A stretch of 64,000 bases of DNA from contig CP136065.1 in the NCBI GenBank assembly GCA_032622095.1, positions 96,231,343 to 96,295,342 on the forward strand, written 5' to 3'. This DNA comes from Siphonodentalium dalli. Its lineage: Eukaryota > Mollusca > Scaphopoda > Gadilida > Siphonodentaliidae. The notes below the pieces were generated by a model that was not told the DNA's origin, did not search any database, and was given only the letters and a program-made list of their open reading frames with translations. The position numbers were made by a program, and so were the translations under genes. Below are positions 23,251 through 36,044 of this stretch, in pieces. Every line of letters begins with the position of its first letter. The stretch's first letter is position 1.

Positions 23251-23801
23251 TTAACCCTTTCATGATGGGAGCTGGCACAACATTAAAAACCCTGTGAGAA
23301 TGCATTCTCTTATACTATGAGAATGCATTGGCCTAACAATTTTTAATAATTATTATTACACTCTTCAACAGTTTTTATAATTTTTTCTGGCATTCTTCAA
23401 CAATTTTTATCATTTTCTTTATCATTTTTTTCTTACATTCTATAAACAAAATTTTTCATTTTTTCTTATTCTTTAACAATTTTACAATTTTTTCTTACAT
23501 TCTTTAACACTTTTTGATCATTTTTTCTTACATTCTTTATCAATTTTTATAATTATTTCTTATATTCTTTGACAATTTAAAATTTTTTTTTATCATAATT
23601 TCTTACATTCGTTAACAATTCTTTATCATTTTTTTCATTTTTTCTTACATTCTTTAACAATTATATAAAATAATATAAAATTTGTTAGGCCAATGCATTT
23701 TATTATATATGTGAGGCGAACTATGGACGACTCACATAAGAGAATGCATTGGCACAGGGTTTTCGCAAAAAATCAGGAAGCTCCAGTCATGAAATGGTTA
23801 A
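23251..23801. mobile_element. piggyBac-type MITE, family A, copy 7, with an AT-rich minisatellite
   Basis: TTAACCCTTTCATGATGGG left and CAGTCATGAAATGGTTAA right. The two hairpins are decayed. Between them, 23340-23670 holds about ten imperfect units of TTTTCTTACATTCTTTAACA, apparently an expansion of the short spacer seen in other copies (AATTGTTAAAGAATGTAAGA, its complement). Confidence 0.85.
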
Positions 23802-23819
23802 TTTCACGCCTACATATTA

Positions 23820-23955
23820 TACAGTAATGTCCTAAATAATCGACTAAGTGAGAGCTTTCCGATGAATGGCAACAAGCCATATTTCCGACTAAATCCTGAA
23901 AAGTAACCCATAATTATGCTGTGGTTAAGGAGTTGATTATTAGGGCATTACTGTA
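23820..23955. mobile_element. Palindromic MITE, family B, copy 8 (left arm deleted)
   Basis: Both ends and TA flanks are present, but the left arm is lost between CTAAATAATCGACTA and AGTGAGAGCTTTCC. The remaining 136 bp cannot form the long hairpin. Confidence 0.85.
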
Positions 23956-23978
23956 TTGATCAAGTACAGCAGTTTACT

Positions 23979-24263
23979 TTAACCCTTATTTACTAAATGC
24001 ATTCTTCCATCAATTATAAAAGTGTGTGTAGGAACAACCTAACATATTATTCATTTGGAGGGATGTCAGCAAGAAATAAAAGCAGGCGACAGACATATGA
24101 ACAAAGAATACAATTGCTGAAGGATTCCTACTCAATGGTGGGAAATGTTCAAGTTATAAATTCAACAGATAACAATAATTCGTTGAACTTACTTACTACA
24201 ATGTATCTGAACATTTCCTAAGGGAACTACTCGTCAGTGAGTAATTAGTACAGAAAGATTTAA
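23979..24263. mobile_element. piggyBac-type MITE, family D, copy 3
   Basis: TTAACCCTTATTTACTAAAT left, ATTAGTACAGAAAGATTTAA right, with GGAGGGATGTCAGC and AACTACTCGTCAGTGAGTA inside, as in copy 1. Confidence 0.8.
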
Positions 24264-24682
24264 AATGACATATCAATTTCACACCTACAATTTAAAAATA
24301 TTATACACATACAAATTTACATACCAGCATTATACATGTAGTACTTGAAACATTGAAAGATCACAGAGCTCCTAAACAGGTACATGTATATTGAAGTTAC
24401 ATTTATTCATGTATAATAAATACACACACGTACATGTATGAATGTGGTGAGTATTATTGCATGAGTTTGTTGCAGCACAAGCCGCGCAATGTTACAAAAA
24501 CCATTTAGGCATAACAAATTAGTGCAATAAACATTACCTCCTCCACATCACATGCATGTGTGGTTCTGTATGTATTACACATGTACATATAAACATTCAG
24601 TACTCTTTGCTATAAAAATTATACATTTTGTTTGGTTCCCATGCTACATGTAGCTAGCCATCTACTCAACATGAAAAGAGGT
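24264..24682. other. Intronic DNA, TACATGTA-rich, nothing recognised
   Basis: Several TACATGTA octamers; no element boundary or exon is visible. Confidence 0.4.
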
Positions 24683-25072
24683 TTAACCCTTTCTATACTA
24701 AATACAGTAATGCTCTAAGTAATCGGGGAGAGCTTTCCGATGAATGGCAACAAGCCATATATATTTCCGACTAAATCCTGAAAAGTTACCCATAATTCTG
24801 CTGTGGTTAAGGAGTCGATTACTTAGGGCATTACTGTACTCATTGATGAGTAGTTCCCTTTGGAAAAGTTCAGATAATAAGTTCAACAAACAACCATTAT
24901 TAGTTGAAAATTTTCCACCGAAGAATATGAATCATTCTGCACTTGTATTATATTTTCATCTGACTGTCATCTGCTTTTATTACATGAACATCCCTCAAAA
25001 CTAACAATAGACCATTCCAATGTATACTTTTATAGCTGAATGGGAGAATCCATTTAGTATAGATAGGGTTAA
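24683..25072. mobile_element. piggyBac-type MITE, family D, copy 4, carrying a nested element
   Basis: TTAACCCTTTCTATACTAAA left and TTTAGTATAGATAGGGTTAA right. A shortened family B element sits near the left end (24703-24838). Confidence 0.85.
24703..24838. mobile_element. Palindromic MITE, family B, copy 9 (left arm deleted)
   Basis: Ends and TA are present. The left arm is lost between CTCTAAGTAATCG and GGGAGAGCTTTCC. The deletion point differs from copy 8, although the final length is the same (136 bp). Confidence 0.85.
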
Positions 25073-25873
25073 ATATTGTTATACATGTAGTACAGGTTGG
25101 GTTGGCATGCATGACGTCATTTATGTCACATGCCCTTATTAGGATTGCACAGTTAGCTGGCGCACTCAGGATAAATTAGGCGAAGGTTAATTAATATTAT
25201 GTTTAGTGTCAATCACCACATTTCCTTTATTGGCAGAAAGTAACAACCCATTTGATTAACTATTGGCACAATGCACAATTCCATTGTCACAAAGAGTGTC
25301 CCCTGTGAAAATTCAGATAGGAACATTTACTCTTAGTCCCTAAACACATCTAAATCTAATTCAAACAAGATTGGTGTTAATATTTATGTAATATTATTAT
25401 TATATTGTACTGTACTTGTACATGTAGTCTATATATACATGTAAATAACCTATGTTATGTTATCCAATAAATCATTAGTAACTTCAGAAACCTATCGAGA
25501 ATAATTATTTATAATGAATAATCATGGCAATTTGGCATTTAGTTCTCAGAATAATGGAATCTGGATGCATACGCTAAACATAAACTTACATGTAATAAAC
25601 CATGGTCTTATTTGTACAACACAGGCCAAAGTAACATTATCAGCCAAAATACCTGTATATCAACCTGTGTATAATAAAATGTATGATTTTAATGCACATA
25701 TCACCTAGCAACATTGAAAGTCTGATGTTTCATAATCAAGACTTTATTATGAGCTCAATAATACTTCATTCTGCAACCCATTCCTGTTCATGACATAACG
25801 AAGAGTGTTTTCACCATCAGATTCATTGAGGGGCGGATTCCTTTGTACCCCTGGATGTTTTGGAATAACTCAC

Positions 25874-25984
25874 CCTAAAGTCTATACCAACTGTAGAAAT
25901 GAAATTCCCTGATAAGAAAGCACCATCTTTGAATCGCACTTGTAAACATGTCTTGCCAACTCCACTGTCTCCTATCAACATCAC
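25874..25984 (-). CDS. rab26: Rab26 P-loop and switch I exon
   Basis: The 111-nt exon reads [20 protein letters not shown] then [17 protein letters not shown], 37 codons, with acceptor TTTTGTAG and donor [14 protein letters not shown] is the G1/P-loop that binds the phosphates and Mg; the Thr in FISTVGIDF is the switch I (G2) threonine. RAB26 has [18 protein letters not shown] at the same place, so Q replaces L in helix alpha1; related GTPases vary at this site (Ras has Thr), so it should be tolerated. Exon borders equal those of vertebrate RAB26/RAB37 (phase 0 both sides). Confidence 0.97.
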
Positions 25985-26429
25985 CTACAAAATCATATTT
26001 AAATAAAACTACTGAAAAACTGAAAAAGAGTGAACTAAAACACAGCGAAAAGAAATACATTAACTGAAGTAAATCAGCAAATTTTGCGTCAGCCAAGGAA
26101 ATTTCAGTAAATTATCAGAATTCAGAGCAAATAACAGCGTTACTATTTCTAGATGTGTTAAGAATAACTTATAAAAAAATATTATAAATATGCGTACAAT
26201 GTAAATCTGCAAAATAAAGGAAAATCAAGCTACTGCTTTGAGAGGGTTTCCAAGACTGAAGAGAGTCTACTAATACTATATATTTATCATTAAATAGTCA
26301 ACAATTAGTGAATTTTCATTTCAAGTTCACACTTTCCAACAAAATGTCAAAACGCGTGACAAATGGAATCACAAATGAATGAAATTATACCAGTATTTTG
26401 ACAACAAAATGCCAGTTAATTTGGTCGAT

Positions 26430-26888
26430 GGGGTCATTGTCACATTCGTAGCCAGCTTTTTAAATGAATCACAAATGTAGCCAGCTTTTTTCACCGGCGA
26501 TCACATTCGTAGCCAGCTTTTCTAATTCAATGCTTTATATGGCGCGAAATATGACGTCATCGCGTTCGCGACTAAAATGTCGCAGTCATGCTCCAAAACT
26601 GACTTCGTTTATCAACTTATATTGCTATATAATTCGAGCATTCCAACGACATTCAACGGAAACCTCAGGTTATTAGAAGAACTACATTGTGTAATATCAA
26701 AACAAAATTCAAGTTGTTGTTTATCCATTAATTAAGAAAAATGAGATTAACCTGATAGTGTTCATTGAGGCTCGCCTGAATATGAAAAGCTGGCTACAAA
26801 TGTGATTGCCATAGAAAAGCTGGCTACATTTGTGATCGATTTAAAAAGCTGGCTACGAATGTGACCGATGCCTTGTGACAATGACCCC
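26430..26888. mobile_element. Inverted-repeat MITE with triplicated subterminal motif
   Basis: Outer inverted repeat GGGGTCATTGTCAC against GTGACAATGACCCC. Just inside each end are three spaced units of CACATTCGTAGCCAGCTTTT (one variant CACAAATGTAGCCAGC), inverted on the other side. A TGACGTCA lies in the middle (about 26551). Confidence 0.85.
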
Positions 26889-28270
26889 ATCAATTTTAAT
26901 TTGATGGTGGAAAATGACAAAAATTTCAACATTTCAGAAATTTAAAGCTTTTGATAACTGTCACAGGGCTTGAATATTTGGTCATGTGTGATGATGCTTT
27001 TATTGTATAGAACTCTGGTTTCAATCGGTTCATGGTGGAGGCGAACGTCATTTAATATTACGTAAATACATCATGGATGATAGTGCGACATCAACATCAT
27101 CAGTATTCCACACACATATGATGACCTATCTACATGTATGTATGAAATCAATTGACGAATATGACGCGCCCCAAGCCAGTTCCAAAGACTTTATACATGT
27201 ACATGTATATAGATTTGGTTGTTTTTTTTATCCAAAAAGAGATATTTTACATGCACGTACCTTTGAAGCAAATAAAATTGTATAAAGAGCCTGTTCTCAT
27301 ATGATAGCATTAGCGAATAAGCTTTCTGGGAAATTGCCTCCAAAAAAGAAATATGGTATGACCTACAGGTCGATCAACTCAATCTGACATCAACATGTAT
27401 GGCAAAACACATTCACTATAATTTACATTGTCACATGGACTTGTAATCAGTAAAATTTTGGAACCAAATGAGAAAGTCCAATGAAAATCAAAATTGATTG
27501 GACTAATGACAAGAAAGTAATGCTGGATTTAATACTAGTGGCCATACTAGTATTCTTTCAAACTTGTATTATTAAGCACCTCTTCAAGTCCAATTGCATT
27601 TGGTTGTACTTGTATGGATAGTGGTGAGGATGTACAATGTACATATGTACATGCAAACATGCCTTGCCATACATGTATGTATGATGTAGAGACTGTATAA
27701 ATGAATATATCTTGTAAAGAAACCTGGTGACACTTCTTTGCTAAGATGTCAGCTACCAAGGTCACAATTAAAAAGATCTTTCTTGCCCCTACATCTAAAA
27801 AGATCTTTCTTGCCCCTGACACTATTCAAAATTTCAAGAATTAGTAGCACTATAGTTACTAGTAATGACTGGTAGGGGTCTTGCGAAGCTCAGAGATTTG
27901 ATTCATGAATCGGGCTGTTGATTCAGGTTGATATGATTTGATCCTACCTACCATATGTCAGATTAGAATAATTTTGATTGACACTTGTTTATATTCTTGT
28001 GCATTAAAAAGAACACTGGGCTGAAGATGATCGACTGGTTTTAAATTTCAAATATAACTACTAGGTCTGTTAGAATAACAACTTGAATTTTAGCCTTCAT
28101 GTAACTTGCTATTATTGTCTTAATCGTTACTACATGTAGTATATTGATTTCTAGACCTACTAGTACATGTGTAGTATTGTGTACTTTCCCTATATTTCTA
28201 GTATATGTGTACTATACCTAGATTTCTAGATATACATGTACTAGTACATGTGTACTAGGTACTACTACAG
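26889..28270. other. Intronic DNA, nothing recognised
   Basis: AT-rich, with many TACATGTA octamers and a tandem AAAAGATCTTTCTTGCCCC duplication at 27770-27815. No exon was seen. Confidence 0.4.
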
Positions 28271-28500
28271 TTTATACCTATAACAGATGAGGAAGTCACC
28301 AAAGCTATTAAGATGTTGAATCGTGGCAAAGCTCTCGATCCATACTCTATTGCTGCTGAACACTCTTTCATGGCGGAAACGAGCTCATATCTTTCGTTCG
28401 TGTTATATTGAATCGTTTATGTTTAAAACTAGGAACACTAAATCCGATCTTCAAAAATAAAGGAGACAGCAAAATTTCTTCGAACTAATATACCATAGTA
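28271..28500 (+). pseudogene. LINE reverse transcriptase fragment (N-terminal fingers)
   Basis: The plus strand reads PITDEEVTKAIKMLNRGKAL then DPYSIAAEH, the motif at the start of non-LTR reverse transcriptases (dEV..ai..l..gKA.G.D.I..E). A broken LKLGTLNPIFKNKGD-like stretch follows in another frame. No further RT motifs are found, so it is a short, frameshifted relic. Confidence 0.75.
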
Positions 28501-28587
28501 AAGCCCAACAACATGACAGAATAATTAGGTAAAAATGATATTGTGTTGTTCTACCATATATAGCCAAAGCACGCAAATATATATTTA

Positions 28588-28978
28588 AGGGGTTATTAAA
28601 GACATATTATGGACTTGTTCGGTGCGTCAACATGGTCAGATAGTATTCAGGTGCTATGCCAACTGGAGGAATGTAACATTATACTAGCATCGCCGAAAAT
28701 CTCAAGCGAATCACCCATACCACTTCATATATAAAATCGTCTGAACTATGCTCAATTGTAAATATTTACTTCTCGATTCCGGACGCAACTCTTGGCAATA
28801 AACTAACGTCTAACGAGAATGATTTTGCCACTGATAGTCACTGCATTTAATTAATATATAACAATGATGGTGTGTGTTGTCAATTTGGATATAATATTTG
28901 TAAAAATAACTGCTTTGAGCAAGATTATTCTCCATTTCTATTTGATCACCCCACTGGAGTGTTTCACATCACTTTAAT
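28588..28978. repeat. Family I repeat, third copy
   Basis: Very similar to 15564-15950, starting GGGGTTATTAAAGACATATT and ending GGAGTGTTTCACATCACTTT. It abuts the LINE fragment. Confidence 0.8.
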
Positions 28979-29088
28979 ATATTGGAAAAAAAAATCCGAT
29001 TTGAAGCATGTGTAAACAATAGCATGGTCACAGACATGCATTCAGTTTATTCACTCACTGGTTAACCAGTGTAGTTTCATTAAAATCA

Positions 29089-29934
29089 CTTAGGCCTAAA
29101 AAAAATACGTTTGTTGTTTCCGCTAACGAGCTAAAAAAAAATTAGGCTTAACTCTTTTTTTTTTGTTAACTTTTTTTCTTTCAGTATCTTTAAAAATAAC
29201 TGTATAATACTTGTCAATAACTCAAACTATGCACTTCTTAGCCTCAATCAGGTTAAACCAGATGACAGAGGAACTAGAAACTCCAATTCAATCTTACATA
29301 TGCTTTAATATTTACATATATACTAGTCTATATACTAATATAGTCTTTGATAATCCTAATATTTTCCATATGTATGGATTGGAAATGCTTATAAGTTATT
29401 GTCAGATATCTTTTGGTTCAATGGATTACGCTTATCCTGCTTGAAATGAGACTTACCCGGGTACCATTATCACTCTAATTTTATAGTACTAATCTCTATG
29501 TTAATTTTTTTTCATTTCGTATTATGAGATCGCACCTGATAACCAGGTTGATTCGATCAAATTGTTAATGTTCCTGTACTGTATTTGATTGAAATACTGA
29601 AGTCTGAAGGCTAAATGATAACAAACCTGAACTGAAACTATTTGAAGTTTTCACAGATGAAAGCTAGATAAAGCCAAACATACTTTACAGTATGATTCCA
29701 ACTGTTAAACTTAAATCTTGTTGTAAACTTAAATTTCTTATGTCAATATATAAATGTTTTGCATCTTGTTATGATATGAATTGGGACCTAAATTAAAAAC
29801 AAACAAAAAAATTAAATAAAATACTCCTTTTTTTTGGTCCAATTTTTTTTTTGCAATGTCAATAAAAAGTTTAGGGTCGGGGGTTTAAAATAGGGTCGGT
29901 CGGGTTAGCGGAAACAAACTTGTTTTTGCCTTAT
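29089..29934. mobile_element. Inverted-repeat element, family N, copy 1
   Basis: Left TTAGGCCTAAAAAAAATACG and GTTTCCGCTAACGAGC; right GGGTTAGCGGAAACAAACTT and a reversed AAGGC end. A GGGTCGGTCGGG block lies near the right end. T-rich and A-rich runs fill the interior. Confidence 0.65.
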
Positions 29935-30414
29935 ATCATGTACCAATGACCCATTATATTCAAATTCAAGACTTAGTTGGATTTGAGAATATTATCACTG
30001 ATTCAATTTGATATTTGATTCGATTGCAAATCCTGGGCAGATTCGCAGGGCCTGGCTTAATTTATGTCTCTGCTCCAAGTGAATAAACAATGCTAATCAC
30101 AGCACCTTGAAGAGAGTGACATCATTCAAGCTAGCCTCAGTTCTCTAATCTATCTAGATACATGTAGTTACATGTATAATTATAAAGCTACCATTCAGTT
30201 TCCGCCAGTTGTTCAGTATACACTATACAGTGTTTTAGTACATGTAGGCTACTTATCAAAGACAAGATCTGGGTCAGCCCAAACTGGACAAAATCTGGCC
30301 AATTTAACTAATTTAGTACCAGCGGGCCAACAAGATCGGACCTGTAATAGTCTTGTCATGAAGCCCGGCTGAGGCGAGTACGCGGCTGGCTGGTGGTCTG
30401 TTATGAGTTTCCAC

Positions 30415-30760
30415 ACAGCAGTGGCTTGGCCGACTTGAGCGATGTGCAATTGTTGGATTGTACACTGTTTGAATCTCGCGCCAAGTTGTGACCCTTGAGC
30501 AAGGTCGCTCGTACTGTGTCTGCTTTGCACCACCCATGCATTACAAGGGTACCTGATAATGAGCAGTGAAAGATCTTGTCAGTATGCTAGCCATATGGTA
30601 TCCTCGCATACTCCTGGCTGTACCTCCCCCTGTCCCCGGGGAGCAGTAGATGGTTACTGAATGTTCAGGCTCATCAGGGTAATAATTGTAAAACTTTGAG
30701 TGCTTTGGGCCTCATGGGAAAGGCGCTTTACAAATGCTATACATTATTATTATTATTATA
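30415..30760 (+). repeat. V-SINE-like short interspersed element
   Basis: The head has a B-box-like GTTTGAATCTCGCG. The central block has CCTTGAGCAAGG, like the V-SINE core domain, and a CCCCCTGTCCCCGGGGAGCA stretch. The tail TTTGAGTGCTTTGGGCC, then GGCGCTTTACAAATGC, ends in (ATT)n. The A box is weak, so the tRNA origin of the head is less sure. Confidence 0.65.
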
Positions 30761-31012
30761 TTCTGGTTGCTCATTGTCCACTCATGTAGATCTATTTTAC
30801 TGTAGTATACTACAGGAGATTGGTCAAACAGTTTCAACAGAAAACTGACTTGTGCCAAGGTCCATTAGTGAATATATAGGTGGACTGAATCCCATGTCCC
30901 TGGCATTCTAACTGCACTATTTCATTGGCAATTAAAGAGTATAGTATGCTGCCAAACCAGGTTTAATTGTACTGCGATAGTCTCCAATATATATGATTGA
31001 CTGAGGAAACAT

Positions 31013-31333
31013 ACATGTGTCACCCCACGCCTATATATAGTAATAGTACACTATATACATGTATTATTAACATAGAATATAATAGAAATGATTCAAATGA
31101 ATAGCGATATCAATTTGATTTGTGAAATTAAAATAAAATTCACAACTCTTGAGAGAAATCAGTGTGCAAGAAATTAATTTTAAAAATAATACTAGCATTT
31201 AACGTTTTAGCAAACTGAACCAAGCGAGTGCATAATATTAAGAAAACAAAACAAATCTTGCAAGAAGCATCAAAGTTAGTTTGCTGGAGTTTTGAGTGAA
31301 TTGGCTCTCTGTAGAGAATCTCTCCTCTCTCTT
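31013..31333 (-). pseudogene. Broken duplicate of the proximal Rab26 first exon
   Basis: About 320 bp repeat the sequence of 38697-39037 in the same orientation. They include the 3' part of that exon (RRDSLQRANSLKTPAN on the minus strand) and the start of the following intron. After PAN a 4-nt insertion (TAAC) makes a stop, and the donor reads CAAG-AT instead of CAAG-GT, so it cannot splice. The exon's 5' half and start codon are missing (identity ends near 31333). Confidence 0.75.
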
Positions 31334-31498
31334 CCAGCTAGTCACTCATGAAATAATTATGGCATTCACTCAAAAACCATAGGTATCCTCTATATACATT
31401 GTACATGTACCTATGATAGTTTTTGGTACAAACCTGTCAAACCACTTTCGGTATATCACTTGATAGAAAAAAAGAAGATACTGGTATTTACCGGTAAG

Positions 31499-32771
31499 CC
31501 TAAGGCCAAAGAAAAAAGATAGTATGTTTCCGATAACGGAGTGAAAAAATTAGGGTAGGTAGGTAGGGAATTGTTTTATTTTTTTTTTTATTTTGATATT
31601 TTATATCCAGCTGCAGAAATATTGAATTACCTCGACCGAAAATTACATAAAATGCCAACTTGTGTTGTGGGGAAAGTATCACTTGATAAACACAGCTCTA
31701 GGAAATATACATTAAGATTGATGAAAGATCAAACTTACTTCATGCTTACCGGTAAGTATGTTATTTATTATTTGGCTATAAACTTGGTATGAGATTGATG
31801 TCACTAAGAATTTTACCCATAATACCGCCATTATACCATACTTGTATTGTGACCACTGCATCCCATTGTCTAGAGGTAGCCAGTGCACCCAACCTACCAT
31901 GCCTGGTTTCTGGAAACAGTAGCTGTACCCCTAACATACATGTATGTGGTCATAACCTATATACATGTATATATACAGACACACACACCATGTCTGTTTA
32001 TAGTGTTCCTACCAGTACTCTCAGGCTCCAAATAAAAGTGCACGCCCAAATAATAGTACACAGGAAAAATTCCATTGAAAGTTAATAACAGTGCAGACCC
32101 AAATAATAGCACAGGGGAAACTGTGAGCAAAACATCAACTATAGTTAAATTTTTTATAGTACATGTAGGTCAAGCATAGGAATCAACATAGTATGTGTCA
32201 TGTAGAGTTTTATTCTATATTTAAATGTTCACATGTATGCCATATACTTGAATATGTACATGCCTAAAATTATAAGCTCAACAATTTGGTATCAGAATAA
32301 TATAGAAATCTCAATTTTCATACCCTCAAAATTAATAAACTTGCAGACTCAAATAAGCACTGTGCAGGGGGGGGGGGGGGGGGGGGGGGGGATTTCCCAA
32401 GAAAATAATAAATGGGCATGCATGTTTATTTGGAACTCATGAATATGTTCCATAAGTCCCAAACAAGGCATACAGGTAAAACAGGCATGAGATCCACTCT
32501 CTTGAAATTAAAATTGCAAGATTCATGCCTATCAATCCACAACCCATCACACACATGTGGCTTTTGAGACAACTGTCACTTCATGTCACTTATCACAGGC
32601 TTATGTTAGAAACCATGTGTTTTGCACATTAATGATTTAATATCAATATTTATGAGCATTAGCGGTAAAAACAGTAAAAAAAATAAAAAAAAATAAAAAG
32701 ATTAGGGTCGGCGGGTTATTTTTAGGGTCGGTCGATGTACGGAAACATAGTATCTTTTTTCTTTGGCCTAA
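31499..32771. mobile_element. Inverted-repeat element, family N, copy 2
   Basis: Left CTAAGGCCAAAGAAAAAAGA and TATGTTTCCG; right CGGAAACATAGTATCTTTTT then CTTTGGCCTAAG. AGGGTCGGCGGG and AGGGTCGGTCG blocks lie near the right end. A run of 25 G lies inside at 32367-32391. No transposase frame was seen. Confidence 0.75.
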
Positions 32772-32784
32772 GTAATCTGATTTA

Positions 32785-33345
32785 AAAGTAATTTTTTCAA
32801 CTCATTTTTTCAACACATGATTGAGAAAATACAGAAAGCAAATGCAGTCACTGGAGCCATACGAAGAGTATTTATACATACGGACACTAAAACAATGATG
32901 AAACCATACAAAACCTGGTGAGACCACATCTAGAATAAACCCCAATTTGCTTGGAACCACAATTGAAATGCTGGAGAAAGTGCAAAAAAGATTCACAAAA
33001 TTAATACCAGAAATGAAGCGCTTACAGTATGAAGATTCAAGAAAGATTAAAGAAGCTAAATTTATCAACATTGAATTATAGAAGAATAAGAGGAGACATG
33101 AAAGAATGCTTCAAGAAGTTAGCACCTATGATCCTGAAGTAAAAAGAAGTGCCGAACTCAGAACCAGAGGGCATAACTACAAGCTATTTCTGGAAGGAGC
33201 AAACAGGGATGTGAGGAAAGTCTAAGAGTGGTGGAGCCATGGAATCATCTAATAGAGAAATTGGTTTATGCAGAAGACATTAATTCATTCAAACATAAAC
33301 TGGATTACCATTGGCAGGACCAAGATGGTCCAAGAAATTAAATTA
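32785..33345 (+). pseudogene. LINE reverse transcriptase fragment (thumb region)
   Basis: The frames read EKIQKANAVTGAIRRVF, VRPHLE, EPQLKCWRKCKKDSQN-like, ERLKKLNLSTLNYRRIRGDM and CFKKLAP in order, broken by several frameshifts and stops. The IRRVF, VRPHLE, Y..RL..L.L.TL..RR.RGD order is that of the C-terminal part of CR1/Jockey-like non-LTR reverse transcriptases. Confidence 0.8.
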
Positions 33346-33621
33346 TATTTCAAGGCTGAGTTGAGTCTGACAGACCCTGATATGATCAGTCAAACAAAAT
33401 ATACAAATTCAGGAGACTTTGGCGAAATAGAAGAAGAATCAGAGGTGGATATAGTGGCATCTTTAAAAGCCAGAGTCCACTACTGTATCAAGTCAAGATA
33501 AGGTTACATAAGGTGTAACCCTTTAAGAGCTCTTTCCATAAATGTATCACATTATTATAATCAATAAATTTGCAAAATGATCAAGGAAATATTAGTCCAG
33601 GAGATATTGGTCGACCTCTGC

Positions 33622-33653
<32 letters not shown>

Positions 33654-35022
33654 AGGACTTAACTTCACCCCACTAATTTTCTTCCTTAAGGTCTCCTCTA
33701 ATTTTTTTCACTTGTTAACAAGAAAAAAAAGTGGCCGCAGAGACTCCAGACAAGATGGCGTCCATCATGGCGGCCATTTCTTTTAAATGCACCAGGTCTC
33801 TTTGATCGCCATTATAGTAAAGATGATAGCACATGCGGTCTTGTTTTCCGATCGATTCGTTATGCTAATATACAACCCTTACAATGTAGCCAAAAATCCG
33901 ACACCAGAATCCAATATGGCGGCCAAGATGGCCGCCGAAATGTGAAAATATGCTATTTTTCTGACATGTTACCACCTTTCGTTTGTCTCTGTGGGAAAAT
34001 GTTAGAATTTTTGCGTCATGTTATACATTTATCATATAGAGGAGTCATTGGCGAACACATGGGGACCATAATATGCATTCATTGCGGGATATTTTTGTCC
34101 GATATCACGTTTTCACAAATGCCGGTATCATAGGTCAAAGCCGTATCTCCGTTAATAATGCGATGTTATGTTTCGAATCAATGAATGTTATTGCTATTAT
34201 AACAACACCCATGCATATATATTTGCAGGAGATACTCGAGCTAGGATTCCTCTTATACCTGAGTTGAGGAATATTTACCCAAATCCAAGATGGCGGCCAA
34301 AATGGCCACCAGAAATAAAAAATCGCCGAAAATCACCGATTTTAACATCAGTGATCATTATTGTCATGACAACTCCACACCTGCTTACTATTGTAAGTTG
34401 GGAACACTTAGGCGAAGAACTTTCCTTGTATCATATCCAAATAAAAGTCCCCCAAATCCAAAATGGCGCCCACAATGGCGGACAGATTTTGAAAAATCAC
34501 CGAAATTCCCTCATATTCACATCATTGGGCATTATTATCGAGACAACTCCATCCATGCGTACAGTTGAGTTGGAAATACTGAGGTGAAGTAATTACCTTA
34601 CATCTCATGCAAGAAATGGTTTTCCAAATCAAAGATGGCGGCCAAAATGGCGACCGAAATTTGAAAACAAGTCTACATTCCTTTACTTTCTTACGATGGG
34701 CGTTATTGTTTCGCGATTTCTATCCACCATTACATGTTGATATGGAATAGTGACATGAAGTATTCATTAGGGTTTGGCAATTGATACTCACAGCCAGGAT
34801 CGCTGCTAAATTGGCGGTTAGAAATTGAAAAGAAATCGATATTTTCACATATTAATTTCAACTTTTTGTCATAATATCGGTATGTATGGACGAAACTGTA
34901 CATAAACCATCTACTAGTTCAACCTAAAGGTATCAAAACGCATAACATAGCTCGTATCCTTCTGGAAAGATGAAACACCACAATTAATATCGCGATGTGG
35001 CATTTCGAAATCCAGTCTTCAC

Positions 35023-35741
35023 TTAGCGCCGATAATGGCCGTAAGCGTAGGTGCGCCGAATAGTTATATCAGAACAATTACCTGATAACAGATTCTGATT
35101 TGCCACGTCACGTCCATAATTATCTGGACCAGCTTCCATTTCTTTGTCTGATAAATCTAGGTTGCTCACACCGACAAAGTATTCACCACTTCCTGGGAGT
35201 AGGGTCCCTCTAATCATAACGTTTCAAACAATTCATTTTCCGGTGTCTAGCTTACAGAAGGTCATCTCTATGTATGTGTCTCATACCCCATGGGATAACG
35301 ACATGTACACCTCGCGAACCAGTTAGCTAGTCACTTCTCAATAGATGGTTCGTCAACTCACAAACTCAGCGAACGCATTGGCATATGTGGACAACTTCGA
35401 CAGTGTTTCGAAGGTTGCTAGCTGTCTCATTCCCTTGGACAGATGTCTATCTGCTAAGGAGAAGACCATAGTGTACAGACTACCCACACTTCTTGACCAT
35501 TATCCGAAGCAAACTGTGTGACGCCCCGCAGTTGTCTCGTCGAATATCTCCCAGCAGAGAAGAACAATGCTCGCGGTGCTAGTTTGTGGACATGCGCCAT
35601 GATAGTGTGAATGAAATGGGCCACTGTATACACCACCCCTACACCTGGTGCATGTTTAAGATATCGAATGTCATGCGTGTCGGTTTTATTTGGTGTGGTT
35701 AGGTTGTATTCCACATCCGTTTCGAAGCCTTTCTGATTCAA
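35023..35741 (-). pseudogene. Protein remnant in the left inner arm of the palindrome
   Basis: Read from the centre outward (minus strand), open pieces include NQKGFETDVEYN, FIHTIMAHVHKLAPRALFF and, further out, GEYFVGVSNLDLSDKEMEAG and SDITIRRTY. Each has a diverged counterpart in the right arm, so both derive from one sequence that probably encoded protein. Stops and frame changes break it. I do not recognise the family. Confidence 0.4.
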
Positions 35742-36044
35742 CTACTTACACTTTTGTCTGGATAATAATATGCTAGCCTCCCTCAAAACAGTCGAATGGA
35801 CTAAACGATAATGTCTTTATAGCATGAATGTATGCGTGTTTTGTTATCCTCTCTCGGGGTTAGTGTCAGTATGTGGGCGGTATTATTCAAGAAAATGTCA
35901 GGAACTGTGGTGCATTTATTTCACTATGTATTTAAAGAACAATTTACAGTCTCGATGGCAATGGCTGTGGCCGTTGGGGAACGCGACCTTTATGATCATA
36001 TAGCTTTATATGTATATAACTTTAGAATATAGTAGTTAATGTCT

